From NCBI GenBank assembly GCA_027625915.1, contig JANTQA010000023.1:14818001-14882000 (forward strand): 64,000 nt of DNA, in the 5' to 3' direction. Source of the stretch: Anaeramoeba flamelloides (Eukaryota; Metamonada; Anaeramoebidae). A program made the translations under genes and the position numbers. Under the pieces are notes generated by a model. That model did not search any database, was not told the origin of the DNA, and saw only the letters and a list, made by a program, of their open reading frames with translations. Below are positions 42,491-55,700 of the stretch, piece by piece. The first letter of the stretch is position 1. Every line of letters begins with the position of its first letter.

Positions 42491-44616
42491 TGATAAATAG
42501 GATGAAATTTAATAATAAATTAAAAAAAAATGATTCTTTTTGTTGGTTCAATCTATTCAATATCAGTCACGAATTGTTGTTTTTCTTGCTTTTGTCTTTT
42601 GTGTTTGCTTGTCTTCCATTTTTTCAGTCTATTTTGGTAATTTTGTGAATTCTTATCTTTGAAAAATCTTCAATTCAAATACGTCATCGATCTTATAGAA
42701 ACCTCACTCAATTTTAAAGTTGTGTTGTGTAAATCCAAAAGGTTATTCTAAATTATCCTGAACAATCTTGTCAGTGAATAATTATCTATTTTGTTAAACG
42801 AAAGGGTTTCTCCAAGAAAATGTCAGAATTGGAAAAGTAGAAGAATCAAAAAACTCTCTCTGTTCTCTTTCAAATTATTACTTATCTTTTGGTTCTTATC
42901 AGATATAAAATTTTTCTTTTTCACTCTCAGAAAAAAACTCAAAACAACAAACTCAATTAAACCAATCCTATATATTATCCTTTAAAAAAAATTTTTTTTA
43001 TCACTAACATGAGTTAAACAGATATTGACAAGATTTGATGGAAAAATCAACCACAAAAAAAAATCTTTTTACAAATTTAATAGTAAATTCAAAAAAATTT
43101 TACCGTGTTCTCGAAATAATTCAAAATAAAGTAAAAATCTGATTCCTTCAATACCAAACTCACATTATAATACTTTTTTTAGAAATGAATTATTGGGAGC
43201 AAAAATGTTTGATCCATTTTTCTCATTTTTGAAAAGTTAAAAATGCAACCAATACCTAAAAGAATTTTATAAAGGTTTATTTTTATTTGAAAGAAGAAAG
43301 AAATTAGATTATATTTGAAGGAAGTGTACATAAGTAAACTGTAAAAACGAAACCACTTAGTTTTGAAATAACCCAATATAAAAAATATTCTTAAGGGAAT
43401 AGAGTCTATCATGGAAAAGCGGAAAATTAAAGTATGTTGCTATTGAATGTTAATCATATTAGTTATCTTAATTATAAAGTTGTCCTCTTTCTCGTCTGAT
43501 TAGTAAAATAGGTACTAAAAGTTGATCCCATCAATTCAAAATAATTATTGTCTTTGTAAAAAATTCAAAAAGACAAAAAAAAAATCTTCATTTCGAGACA
43601 AATTTTGAAGGATGAGTTATCAATCAACCTACACCAATGTTGCAAAATCTCTTTCTTAAAATTGTCTCTAAATCTAAATTAGTTGCTAAAAAAATTTATT
43701 TTTTGCCTTAAAAAATCAAATAATTGGTTCTATGGTATTATTTTTTTACCAATTATTTCTACAAATTGGAAACGTATTGAAAGTAAAACTAGTTTCTTAA
43801 AAAGAAAACAAAAAATATCAATCTTTAGGATTATATATTGATAATAATTGTGTAAATCTTTGATATTAAAAAAATGAAAAAATAGTGACACCTTTGGGGG
43901 TTTGAAATATTAATTATTATATAAAATAATACAATTGTAGTAGATTTCGATATTTTTAAATTTGGAAAAGGAATTCTAGAAAAAAAAAAAACAATTTCTA
44001 AAAATATAATTTTTAATGGTGATACTTAGTGAATTATGTAATAATGTATATTATAATAATATTTTTAATTAAATTTTTTTAGAACCTTTTAAACATGATA
44101 GTACTCAGAAGGTTAATTATCAAGAGGATAATATCTTATTTTCTTAGAGTAATAAATGACCATGTTAATTCCTTAAAGCATTTGAATTTAGGGTTATAAA
44201 AGATAATTTATTTTGGACATTAAAAAATTAAAAACATTTTTATACATTTTATTTTTTAATAGTTTTCAATTTTTTTTTGAAAACTAAAAAAGGTTACAAA
44301 TACTTTAATACTGGTATATATTTGAAACACCTGTTGGACTGTAGTTTTAAAGTTGGGTATTTCAAAAATACACCCACTGTTATATAAAATGGATCTTCTA
44401 TTTAATTTTTAACTATAAAATATTTTCAATTTTTAATTTTTGACGAATAATTGCTTACCCATTTTGTATTACAAGAACTTGAACCACAAAGCTAAAGCAT
44501 GTTATTTCAAAGTTATTGGGAGTGTGGATATGGTTGTAGAAAAATAATATTGATTTCTAGTGTGATTTTATTTGGATCTTCAAGTGGGGATTAAGATGGT
44601 ATTGTCTTTTTTTTCT
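42491..44616. other. Intergenic DNA upstream of the tRNA-synthetase gene
   Basis: No gene, LINE or MITE was recognised in these two kilobases. The region next to 42490 should contain the promoter of the - strand synthetase gene. Open frames at 42406-42648, 42791-42985 and 43179-43412 show no domain. Confidence 0.4.
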
Positions 44617-44794
44617 TTAAGGGGCTAATCTATATTAAATTTTTTTACTAAAATTTAATTGAGATAGAGAATTTTTTTTTCTAATTACTTAGATTTGAAA
44701 AACCTTATTTATTTTCTTATTAAAATCGTTTCTAGATAACGTATCCTTTTTTAGAAATTAGTCTAAAAAAATATAATAGAGACTAGCTCCTTAA
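44617..44794. mobile_element. Complete small MITE, TTAA-GGGACTAG end family
   Basis: 178 bp including TTAA at each end. The left end GGGGCTAATCTATATTAAAT faces the right end TATAATAGAGACTAGCTCC. This is the only copy with both ends obvious. The interior resembles 52190-52240 (TTACTTAGATTTGAAA). Confidence 0.7.
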
Positions 44795-45332
44795 TACCAA
44801 GCTAAGAAAGTTCAGTTTTTATTATTTATATTTTTTTCCCTTGTTGAGTTTCCTTTTTATTGAGAAGAAGAGTTACTTAGAAGAAAAATCAAGTGGTTCC
44901 TTATTGTTACTGGAAGGTTAGAAACTAGTTGGTATGGGCAACTTGAAAATAAAAAGAAAAGACAAAAACATAAATTGGAACGATCAAAAAAGATTGGATT
45001 AAAAAAAAAAACAGCTATTAAACAATAACCTTTTAACCAAGCATTCACGATTTCTTAGAAATAATTAAAAGATAAAATTTTAAATATGGGGATTTTTTTT
45101 TGTTTTTTGAGTGTTCTTGATAAAAATGTACTGTTGGGTTTTTTTTTTGATTTTTTACCAAATTCCTATAAAAAACCCTTTTTTTTGTTTTCTAACTTGT
45201 ATTTTTTCTTTTCTTTTTCTTTTCTCTTTTTGTTTTTTCAACCAATAAAAATTTGGAAATGATTCGGTTACGAAATATATATATATATATATATTGTCAT
45301 CTCAATTACTAATTTATCTTTAGTAATTAGGG
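44795..45332. other. Intergenic AT-rich DNA with (TA)n
   Basis: A (TA)n run at about 45277-45294 lies just before the LINE 3' fragment. Nothing else recognised. Confidence 0.4.
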
Positions 45333-45660
45333 TGGGTGCCAATAAGTACCGCAGAGTACCTAGCGCTTCTTGAGGTTTTCTGTTTTATTTGTTAAGTGCC
45401 TAAATTTTTTTTACTTTTTGAAATGTGAAGTAAATTAAATAATTTTTCTTTCTATTTCAAAAAGTAAAAAAACCTAACGAAAATCTATTGATTTTCCAAT
45501 AAAACAGAAAACCACATGAAAAGTGTTGATAGTTTTTCTAGTATTCGAAAGAATAGAGAAAAATCTTTGATTTTTCTCCATTCTTTTGAATGTTTGAAAA
45601 CAGAGCTGCTGTAAGAGGATCTTTGATCACTCCCTTTAATCAATAATAAAAAAAGTAAAG
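45333..45660 (+). mobile_element. LINE copy L7: 3' UTR only
   Basis: The leader GTACCGCAGAGTACCTAG is followed by A left arm (45362-45389), B in its loop (45400-45479), A right arm (45495-45520), C (45532-45601), a degenerate terminal hairpin (GAGGATCTTTGATCACTC, about 45615-45632) and a CAATAATAAAAAAA tail. It has the same A(B)-C order as L2, showing that the nested state is inherited by LINE copying. The C module carries a complementary change on both arms (GAGAAAAATC/GATTTTTCTC). Confidence 0.78.
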
Positions 45661-45814
45661 TTCGGTTTTTCAATTTTTAAGAATATATATTTATTGCTTT
45701 GGTTGACTTAAAATTAGTATAACTAACAATATGTGTCTATTGTTCTAAGGTATTTCCAAAAAAATTGTGGCATTTTTTTTTTTACATTTTATAAAAAATA
45801 ATCTTTGTTAGTGG

Positions 45815-46420
45815 TAATATTCATTAATTGATGATATCAAATTAAGTTTAATATTAATACCAATTGAATCAAATTGCGAAGGTATTTATTTTAAAATAGG
45901 CTGGATGAAATATTTCGTAAAAATTAAAAAAAAAATGCACTTTTTTTGGTGATAACAATGTACGACCAATTTCAATAAAAAACTGGAAATATGGAAAGGG
46001 TACAAATGATTTTTTTAAACAAAAAAATGCAGCTATATGTTTTCAATTCTATTTTAAAAATTTGTTTTGATTAAACAAGTTATGAAAAGAATTTTTTCAA
46101 ACAAAAAAAAAATAATAAACACCAATTTTAGCACCTAAATAATATCAGATAAAATCGAGATTAGAAAATTTAATCTCTTTTATTTATTTAATACCTTACT
46201 AGGAAATAAATTAAATGATAATCAAGAATCGATAAATGGTATTTAATGATTTTGGCTGTTTAAAAGCTTCTTTTAAGATTCTGTTTAAAAGATATATTTT
46301 AAAATAAATTTGCCCCACTTTTTTGGAAATTGCTTATATATTCCTTATTAGCTCTTCAAAGATCAATTTTAAAATATAATTGAGATTTGAAAAACAAATT
46401 TAGAACTCTTTGGTGGAAAT
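45815..46420. repeat. Dispersed repeats: Z copy 2 and relative of 6890-7160
   Basis: 45815-46020 matches 35270-35480; 46100-46420 matches 6890-7160 (ATATCAGATAAAAT, CACTTTTTTGGAAATTGC). These may be parts of one old element. Confidence 0.45.
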
Positions 46421-46903
46421 AAAGTTTTGAAAATTAGTCTCCCCTTTTATCAAAACAATAAACAAGAAGGTTGGCAAAAATAAACTTTTTGAGAATATTT
46501 CCCTTTACAAATTCATTTATAGCCCTTGCAATTTTTTGATATTGTTAAATGATTTTTTTTTTTTTGGTTTAAAAGCTGACTTGAGAGGAATCAAATATAA
46601 TTTTAATCAATTGGAATTGGTGGGAAAGGGTAAAAAAATAGGATTTTTTATTTATTATTTTAAGTTTGGTTCTACTTTAATAAAAGTCTGGTAACTTATT
46701 GATATTGTATGAAATTCAAAACCCCTAATTTATTCAAATAAAAAACATTTCCCATGAGGGCAACTTATAATTTTTTTGAAAAAAAAAAAACTACACGTGT
46801 TCAAACATAATTTTTTTATTAACAGTGAAATTTTTACAGTAGCATTGTCGTGGGACGGGAAAATTGAGCGTTACTGTAATTTATTGAGTGGCATTCTTCC
46901 ATG

Positions 46904-47107
46904 TACAGTCGGTTCCACTTTTAAGACACAAACTTTCAACGAAATTTAAAGCACAAAAAATAATCTTAAATTAAGGCACAAACTTTAAATTCACGTAAAA
47001 TACTTTGTGTAATAAAAATTTCCAAAAAAATGTGCTTAAATTTTGGATTTTTTTTTGTGCCTTAAATTTTGTTGAAAGTTTGTGTCTTAAAAGTGGAACT
47101 GACTGTA
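46904..47107. mobile_element. TACAGT foldback, isolated copy
   Basis: From TACAGTCGGTTCCACTTTTA to AAAGTGGAACTGACTGTA. Arm units AAGACACAAACTTTCAACG and AAGGCACAAAC. About 204 bp and nearly palindromic. Overlapping open frames on both strands (46971-47240 and 47005-47211) are artefacts of the palindrome. Confidence 0.8.
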
Positions 47108-48169
47108 TATTAAGGGGGTATTTCTTTGAGGGTACAAACACTAATAGAGAATTAATAAGAATTCTTGCAACGGTTATATATATTATCCATAGTTTAATAA
47201 CTATTATTTGAATAATTTTAACATCAAAATATATTGCCAAGTTACCTGAAAATTAGGATTTATACTATTATATTGTCACTTTTAATTAAAAATAACATTT
47301 TTATTAAAAAAAAAACTTAAAAAATAAAAAAGCATTTTTACTATTTGACAGAGATGGGTTTCTGTAAATTATATTTTTAAAAGATCCTTAAAGGTAATAA
47401 TTCTCAAAAATTTACATATGTAACACAAATTAATTTATTTTGTAATGAAGAAGTATTTGTTAAAAAGAAAAAAAATAAAAAAATAATTGAATTATAAAAA
47501 TAAACGAAATGTTTAGGGTATTTGGTAAAGGAGATTCTAAAAAAATACCAAAGTGGCTAAAAAGTGTCCTTCGGTGTCTTGTTAGGAAATAAAATTCAGC
47601 AAAAAACACAAAAAAGCAAAAAATAAAATAATAAATATGAAAAAATCACAATTTCCCTATAAGAATTATTATTATTTCATAATAAACTTCATTTCAAAAT
47701 CATTAACCCATTAAAAATCAAATTTGGGAAAAAAATATTTTTATAAATTGAACCTATCTATTATAATAAAAAAAATACTATTTTAATATTCAGTGTTCTA
47801 CATATTAGAAATATATGTTTTTCATCTAAAAATAAAATAAAAAAAAGTTAATAAAAAAAAATTGTGTAATATATTCTGAAATTTAGTTTACAATGGAAAA
47901 ATTCAAGTAACCCAATGTTCAATAATATTAAAAAACGCGATCTTAAATAGTCGAGTTATTTTTTCATGGTTTTGTAAATTTTTTTCATGTTTTAGGATTG
48001 GAAATCGTAATTATTTTTTTGTTTTTCATTTCTCGTATTTCCATGTAGGGGTTCTTGGGCTTTGAAAACTAAATTTCAGAATAAATGACACAATTTTTTT
48101 TTCCTTTTTTTTAACTTTTCTTTTATTTTATATTTTACTAAAAAAAATATTTCTCGTATATAGAACTGA
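47108..48169. other. Intergenic AT-rich DNA
   Basis: No gene or element recognised between the foldback and the LINE remnant L6. Confidence 0.35.
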
Positions 48170-48450
48170 ATACAAAAAGAGTGATTTTTTCTCGAACAGT
48201 CCAGCCTATGAAAATAATCATAAAATCTGGATATCCGAATTAAAAATAATCAATATATCTCATATATTAAAAAATAATAATATTTTTAATATTATTAGCA
48301 GAAAAAACTCTTTAGCTTGATTAGCCTTAGTGGAAAATAAAAGTATATATGAAAATCTTTAAAAAAATCTCTAAATTAAAATATAGGAGTTGGGGAAAAC
48401 AAGAGGAATTAACAACACCCTCTTTAAATAATAATAAAAAAAAAATAAAA
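48170..48450 (+). mobile_element. LINE copy L6: C-terminal fragment and tail
   Basis: Matches L2 from the AYENNHKIWISEL region through to the end of the ORF, then a degenerate terminal hairpin (GAGGAATTAACAACACCCTC, about 48401-48420) and a TAAATAATAATAAAAAAA tail. No hairpin modules lie between the ORF end and the tail, unlike L2. Confidence 0.7.
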
Positions 48451-49719
48451 AATTATTGAATTTTTTTATAAGAATAGATAACTTCAATTTATAAAAATAT
48501 TTCTTTCTAAAATTTGATTTTTAATGGGCCCATAATATGTAAATGGGGTTTATTTAAAAATTTCTAATTCTTTCTTTCATTAAAAAAATACACATAAAAT
48601 GATTTTTTGATCCAAATTGAGGAATATTTTGATCAACAAAACTTCACAATTTAAATGAGATTGGATCACAATATGTTCAGATAAATTGTTTAATAGTTCT
48701 TGAAAATTGAGTTTAACTTTTTTACTCAAACATTTTTTTTTTACAATTTGAAGTCAACCAAAATACCTAAAATTCCGACTTAATTTTTGTTTTAATTATA
48801 AGATCAATTTATAAATTTGTTCCTTGATCCAATTCAGAAATTATTTTCGAATACTTGTATCAATGATAATTTTTGTTATAATTCGGAAAAAAAGAAAATA
48901 TATCTTTTATTTAGATCTTTACTTTTCCACTTTTTGTCCCTAAACTAATTTTAGTTTTCTTTTTTTTTCGAGAATTCTTTTCACATTTTCTTTTAACTCA
49001 AAAAATCACATGACCGGGGAACTGCTAATTAAATAATAGTGGAAAAAGTGTGATCTCTAATTTTGAAATTTTTTTTTTCATAATCAATAACCCATTTGTG
49101 TTTTTTCTCATGTAAAAACACAACAATTTAAATTCAAGTGAAATTTTGTAATCACGAATATTTCTCAGATATCAAGTAAATAGTCGGAAAAAAATTTTTG
49201 TTTTGAATATATTCTCTCCCAAAATCTCTTTGTATTTTTTTTTTAAAAACCTGTCTTACGCCAATAAACCACTGTTCAATTGGTTGGGTTTCTCTTTGGT
49301 TTTGTTTAATTTTTTTTTTAAGACAAAATAAGAAAATTTTGGTAATAAAAAAATTAACCCAAAAACAGAATTAGCTTTCGAATATGAAAAAATTTGTTTT
49401 CGAATTTAGAACATTTTTCCTTTCAAAAAAGAATTTTTTTGTTTGGCAACTAAGTAAAATTAAAAATGTATTTTTATGACTTTAATAACCGAGACCAAAA
49501 GATTTGAAAACTAATTTCTCTTGTATTTTCCTCATCATAAAATAACAGGAAACTTTTTGAAAAACAATAATTCTGACGAAATAAGAACAGAACACTTCCA
49601 AGTAACCTAATTTGTTGGACAACAAATAATTTCTAGAAAACTCAAATTCACTCACTACCACATAACCTTACTTTACTCCATTTTTCACTCATTTAACTTT
49701 TTCTAATAATTTATTCAAC
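48451..49719. other. Upstream flank of the RTX-like gene
   Basis: AT-rich. The last ~70 bases before the ATG are C-rich for this genome (CACTCACTACCACATAACC), probably the 5' UTR. No promoter motif can be assigned. Confidence 0.4.
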
Positions 49720-52700
49720 ATGAGTTTCACAAGGATTGTCCTTATACTTTTGTTTGTTCTCGCAGTTTCTTCCTATGAAAGTATGAAAGTAACTCCTGAT
49801 CAGTATAGTTGGAATGGTAAATTTAAACCAACTTTTCCAATTGAAGGATTATTTGATTCAAAATATAATAGTGACACCGACACACCGCTCCCACCAGGTT
49901 TGAATTTTAAAAATCACAGTTCTTGGTTGGAAATATTTCAACCTTTTCCTTTCCTCTAAAAAAAATTTCTTTTCAAAAAAATAACTTTGGAAACTTGAAG
50001 GTGATTGGGATTGGGAAGATTCCTCACTGGCAAATTGGAGGAATTTTAAGGATAATTTGGGGAACTTTACAGAGCTCTTCGACGAAAATGGTGATCAGTT
50101 TGGATGGAAACTCGTAACACATGAAACGAACGCTGATTGGGATGCATTGGGAAGCTATTGGGAAGGGAGTGCAGGGCTCAATTTGGCTGGCTTAGGCCCA
50201 GAAGGTAAAATACATAGCACAGGAGACACTGCATTTGGATCAGGACCCACAGTACTTAGCTTTTTAGATGCCTGGAGTTTAGACGCCAGAACTAGTAATA
50301 ATTTCAATACACTTTTGTTTTGTTTTATATGATCCTAAAAATTACCTTTCTTTTTTCTTTTTTCTTTTTGTTCTTTGGCTATAGGCACGAATGACGATCT
50401 TGTTTTGATCGGTTACTGTAATAATTTAGATGATCCATCAAAAAGATCTCCCGATGGAAAGTTTCATTTTCAAACAGCCACAATCCATACACTTTCCGGT
50501 AATGACAGGGTGTATGTTCGTGATATAGGGTATGTTTTTACCGCTCTTTTCTTTTTTTTTTTTGTTTTTTTTGTATAATAATACTTGTTGACATAAGTCG
50601 AGCAATATATTTCACCATTTTCAAGAATTAACTCTATTGCGTGTAACTGTTTTTAATTTTTACAAATCCTTTTTAAAAAAGTGAAGAATTTTTTCAGACC
50701 TTTTTTGAATTTTTCTATTTTAAAAAAGGAAAAATTTGTTCAGAACCAAAACTTTTTGAAAGTTTTCTGGTTTAAAAAAGTGAAGAGTCAACCTTTAAAT
50801 GTGAGTCACATATACCGGAGTGGGAAGGAAAGCACTTTTTTATAAAAATTTTTCGCTTTATTCAAACATTAAACTTTTTAAAAAAGTTTACATTTTTAAG
50901 GGACTAGTCTCTATTAAATTTTTTTAGGTAAATTTAAGGACTATCTGAATTTTATGCTCTGTGGGCATTGAAATACAATACGGCGAATAGATTAAGACCT
51001 TTAAAATACAAGGAATTGAGGGAAAGTCAAAATATTGCCAATTTTTAGCAATTTAAGATTTTGACTAAAATCATTTATTGATCCAAAAACTTTTCGAAAA
51101 ATCCCAACAAAGCAAGGCAAAAATAAAAAGCTATTTTTTTGGATATTGGGAAAACGTCACTCCACTTTCTTTTCAAATGGGTGGCTACACTCACTACGGT
51201 CTCTAACATACTTCAATATAAAGTGGAGTGACATTTTCACAATATCATTTTGGAAGTCGAAAATTTTGAGAGAAAATTTTTGATTTGACGAAGGGAATTT
51301 TTTTTTATTTTTCGTGAAGGATCTGAAATTTTGGTAATGCTATTTTGAAGTTTTGAATTGGTTTTGTTCTTTAAATAATTTACAAAAGAGTTTTTTTTTT
51401 GTTTATTTTTTGTTCTAACTTTTAAATTTTTTTTTAATTTGGAAAAACACAAAGCATTTTTTCAAAGGAACACAAATCTATCAATTGGGATTTTATATTT
51501 TGGGTTTGTTGTGTAGAAAGGGTATAGAAACAACAATTAAAATCCCATTTCCCAACACAAAAGGATCGAAGCAATTACCATTAAAGACTAAAATTTCTCT
51601 ATTTTACCAATTCATCAAGTTTGTGGTTGAGATAGCATTACAAAAGTAAAAAATATTAAAGGCACCTGTCTAAAGGAATGCTTGTTAAGTTTCTCAAACC
51701 ACCACCTAATGTTAAACAACCCAATCAGTTGATTTCGAGGTATTGTTACTTTGTTGGGAGAATTACTCAACTACCCCTAACAAAACTCTCAAAAAAAATA
51801 GTAAAGGAAATAGAATGGGTTTCAAGATCCCAAAGATCGAAAAAAAAAAAAAAAGTCCAGAAACCTAATCAATGCACTTAGCTTTTAAATACCCAACGAA
51901 ACAAAATTAACCCAAAAATTTTTTTTCAGCATCAAAAAAACCAATTTAGAGACACCAGAGAAGAAAGCAAGGAATTCTTTATTTTTTCAAGAATACTATC
52001 AAGATTTGTCAAGAGAAAATATCAAAGATGTTAAATTCAACCTAAAAATGGATTTGCCAAACTCAAAAATTTCCAAAAAACACCCTAAATTTTAGAGTTA
52101 GCAAGATCTATAAGATCGAGTTTCTTTTAAGCCAATAAATATGTTTCTACACTTAAAAATAGTATTCACCGAGCATAAAATTCTGATAATCCTTAATAGA
52201 GATTTAGAATTTTTTTTGTCAATTACTTAGATTTGAAACCAAAATGAAAAACTTCTTTGTATAGTAATGAAATCTCGATAAATGACATTCATTGAATTTA
52301 GTTATTATTTTTATAGAAATAAAAAATTTTTCCTTTTTTTCACTTTTTTGAAAGTTGCTTTTTTTCAACTTTTCGCAAAAATGCAAAAAATAAAAAAAAA
52401 TATAAACAAGAAAGCAAAACCTTGTTGTGTTTGTGGTAGACATACAAAAAAATAATTTGAAAGATAAACCTGAAAAGATTTTTTTTTGGATTTGCATGAA
52501 AAACAGTTTGATTCAAAAAAAAAATATGCAATATATGCTTTACTCAAATAAAAAGATTTTATTCTTTCCTTCTACCGTTCTTTTTTTTTCATGTATCTAC
52601 TTTTTGAGTTTCCAATCTTTTGTTTTTTGTTGGATTTGAAGTTTTTTTAAGTATTCCCAAATTATCATTCCAAAACTTTTTGTCAGGGTCAAAAAAAAAT

Positions 52701-55700
52701 CAAAAGAAAAGAATAAGAACTATTTTTTTAAAAAGTAATTATTGATAAAACAAATTGAGTTCTTTATAGAGTCAAGTTGGATGAACAGAAGTGAAAGAGA
52801 AAATATTCACTAGTTTTAAATTCTTTTTTCGTTTTTCAAAATGAGAATAAATATTATTTTTGAGAAAATAATTAAATCCAAAATTAATCAAAAAATTCTC
52901 ATCCATTAAAGATATTTTTTTTCAAAAAAAAATTTTTAAAAGTCACTTTTTTTGACAGAATTGTAAAATTTTAAAAAAACAAGTTCTAAAAGTTCTAACA
53001 TTGAAAAAACCTGTCTATTTTCAATTTTAAACATATTTCAAGATAAGGATTCCTTATTTAGTTATTGGTCAAAAAAAAAAATTAATAGAGACTAGTCCCT
53101 TAAAAAAAAAAAAAGTTATCACTTTTTTAAAATGACAATCCCAAAAACATGAGAAATTTTGATTTCTAAAAATAGGCTAAAATTAATAAATTATTTAAAT
53201 GAAGTTAACTCATCCATTTCATCATCCATACAAAAATTACAATTTTTTTTTTTAAGATCTCACAAGATTTCATTTTGTTTTTTTTAAAATTAATAGTATG
53301 TTCAATTACCCATGTTGATTTTTATATTTTTTTTTAAACTTTTACTGTGTTTTTTTCATAAAGTGTTTTTCGGTATTGTTATCCCAACTTTTTTGAAATT
53401 GGTCTCAATTATTATCTGTTGTTGAAATGAAAAGTTTTCAAGAGTTACTTTATTTTTAACAGGGAAGTTTGTCTTGACAATAATATTGTCCTTCTCAAAG
53501 TCATAAAAGATATTTTTTTCAAAGCTTCCAAAATATTTTTTCTTCTAATTGATTGAAAAATTGAAAGATCTTGTTATAATCAATGAAAATTGATCTTTTT
53601 AGAGATTTAATTTGCTCTCATTATTAAACTTGTTGAAAAAGAATTGATTTTTAAATAATTTGGTCATTGGGCACGTTCTTGTCGAATTTTAATCAGATAA
53701 AATATTGGCTAATTAACTTTTCATTCAATATGAAATATTTCTCCACTGAGGATTCTTATCTCATCCAATAGAGGGGAAAAAAAAGAATGAAAACAAATAA
53801 ATAAAGTCAACCAATTACAATATAGGATTTGAAGACGATAGGTTAAAGGAAAAAAGGAAAATGAAATGAAAATTTTGGTTTATTTCTTTTTCAAAAAAAA
53901 CTTTGAAAAGTTAATATATCATTTTTTTAAATGTGGAGATACCAGTAAAAAAGTTTTCAAGAAACTCTTTTTATCCTTTTTATTGATTTTTTTGTGTACA
54001 TTTATTCAAATTGAAAGATTTGTTTGTTGTGGATTTTGATGTTGTTTTATTTAAATGTGGTTCAATTAGATCTCTTTTATGAGGAGATTGGTCTTGAAGG
54101 CTGTAGAAAAACACTTGGATAATATGATCTCGTGTACATATTGTTTGATTTGAAAATATAGTTAAACTGAACTGAATTTTTTGTAAAACACAAAATAAAA
54201 ACCAAAAACGACAGCTTTTGAAAAAATAAACAATGAACAAAAAAAAACAACAGTTATTTACAAAAAAAAACACTAATAATTTTCAAAAACACATATGAAA
54301 ACTTCGACACGTGTTATTTAACAAACTGTAGTTCCTTAAAGTTTACGATCCCCGAAATTTTAAAAAAATATCAATTGTGAGAAACATGCATTAAAGTAGA
54401 TTTTTTTATTGAGTGTCATTGTATATTGAAAATTAGAAACCAAAATCATCCACTTACTCTATTTCTGAAAAGAAATACAGAAATAAAGCAAATCAGAATA
54501 ATAACTTTAATTTTTTGATTTTTTTAACATTTTTCCAAAAAAAATTATTGGTTTTATTAGATCTATGTTTTGACTCTGTAAATGTGATCCAACGGATACT
54601 CGTCATTAATCAAAGAGTAAACCAATAAAGTGTCCAACAAAAAATGTGTATTTTGAACAAATCTTTTCTTTCTTAATACCAAATAAGAAAGATCACCTTA
54701 CCCAAAGAAACTTGTTTAACTCAATGAAAAAAAATGCCCAATTGGTTTTAATTGTAAAACAGTACCAGTAAAAGTTCTCATTTTCTTATATTTTATTCTG
54801 TATCCCCCCCCCCCCCCCCATTTTAAAACAAAAACCTCGTCACAAAAATTAGATTGGTTATTAGAATTAAAATAGAATCCAAAACATCAAATCAAACCAA
54901 AATTTAAAAATATTCATGATTTGAATTTTTATTGTTTAATTTTAAACCTTGGCAAAAATGAATTTTTGAATTTTTTGATCCTCTGCTACGATTTTTTCTA
55001 TTCATGTGAAATTGGATTCAAGATTTTAACATTGGGTATTAATCCATTTTGAGAAATTTCAATTTCATATATCTTTATTGTACAGTGAAAAAAAAGTAAA
55101 AAAATAATTTGAACAAGTTTCCCTTTCACTAACATCCTAAGATTGATACCATCTTACAATTAAAATCAATTTGACCGGTATATTATTAAATTTCAAAATT
55201 TTTCAAATTGAAATTTTTCATATTTTTGAAGAGTTTCTTGATTATCATTAGTATGAAAGTTTTTAATGTTTTTTTATAGTTGTGGGAGGAAAAAGCAAAA
55301 TGATTATTTTGCGATTGGTAGTATTTTATTACTAAATTGTAGAAAATCCAAAATTTTGAAATCATCAAAAATAAATATTTTTAAAAATTTGTTCGAAATC
55401 CAATTTTAACTCAAAAAGTTAAGTGTAAATTTTTTTCCCCTTAAAACAAGTTGCGAAAGTATAATTCCTCTCTTAATTGTTTTTTTTTTTCAAAATCCTT
55501 GACAAAATTTTCTAGTATACCATTCAAACACCAAAAACCCACTCTAGCATACTCTAACCTACCCTAACCTACCCGTAAAGATGTTTTTAAATACTTACAG
55601 TCAATATATTTAAATGGAATTAACTTTTTTGAAAAAAATGAGAATTTGACCAATTTTGAAATTTAATAATTTTCCCAATTTGACAATTTTTTTCCATTTT

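Noticed and set aside
51678-51881. 67-codon frame MLVKFLKPPP.. within a possible 2.2-kb element
   Set aside because: Considered as a transposase remnant, but no catalytic motif is visible; too short to support.
52219-52639. Cluster of overlapping Phe/Lys-rich frames on both strands
   Set aside because: Low-complexity A/T runs in an intron, with no domain and no conservation.
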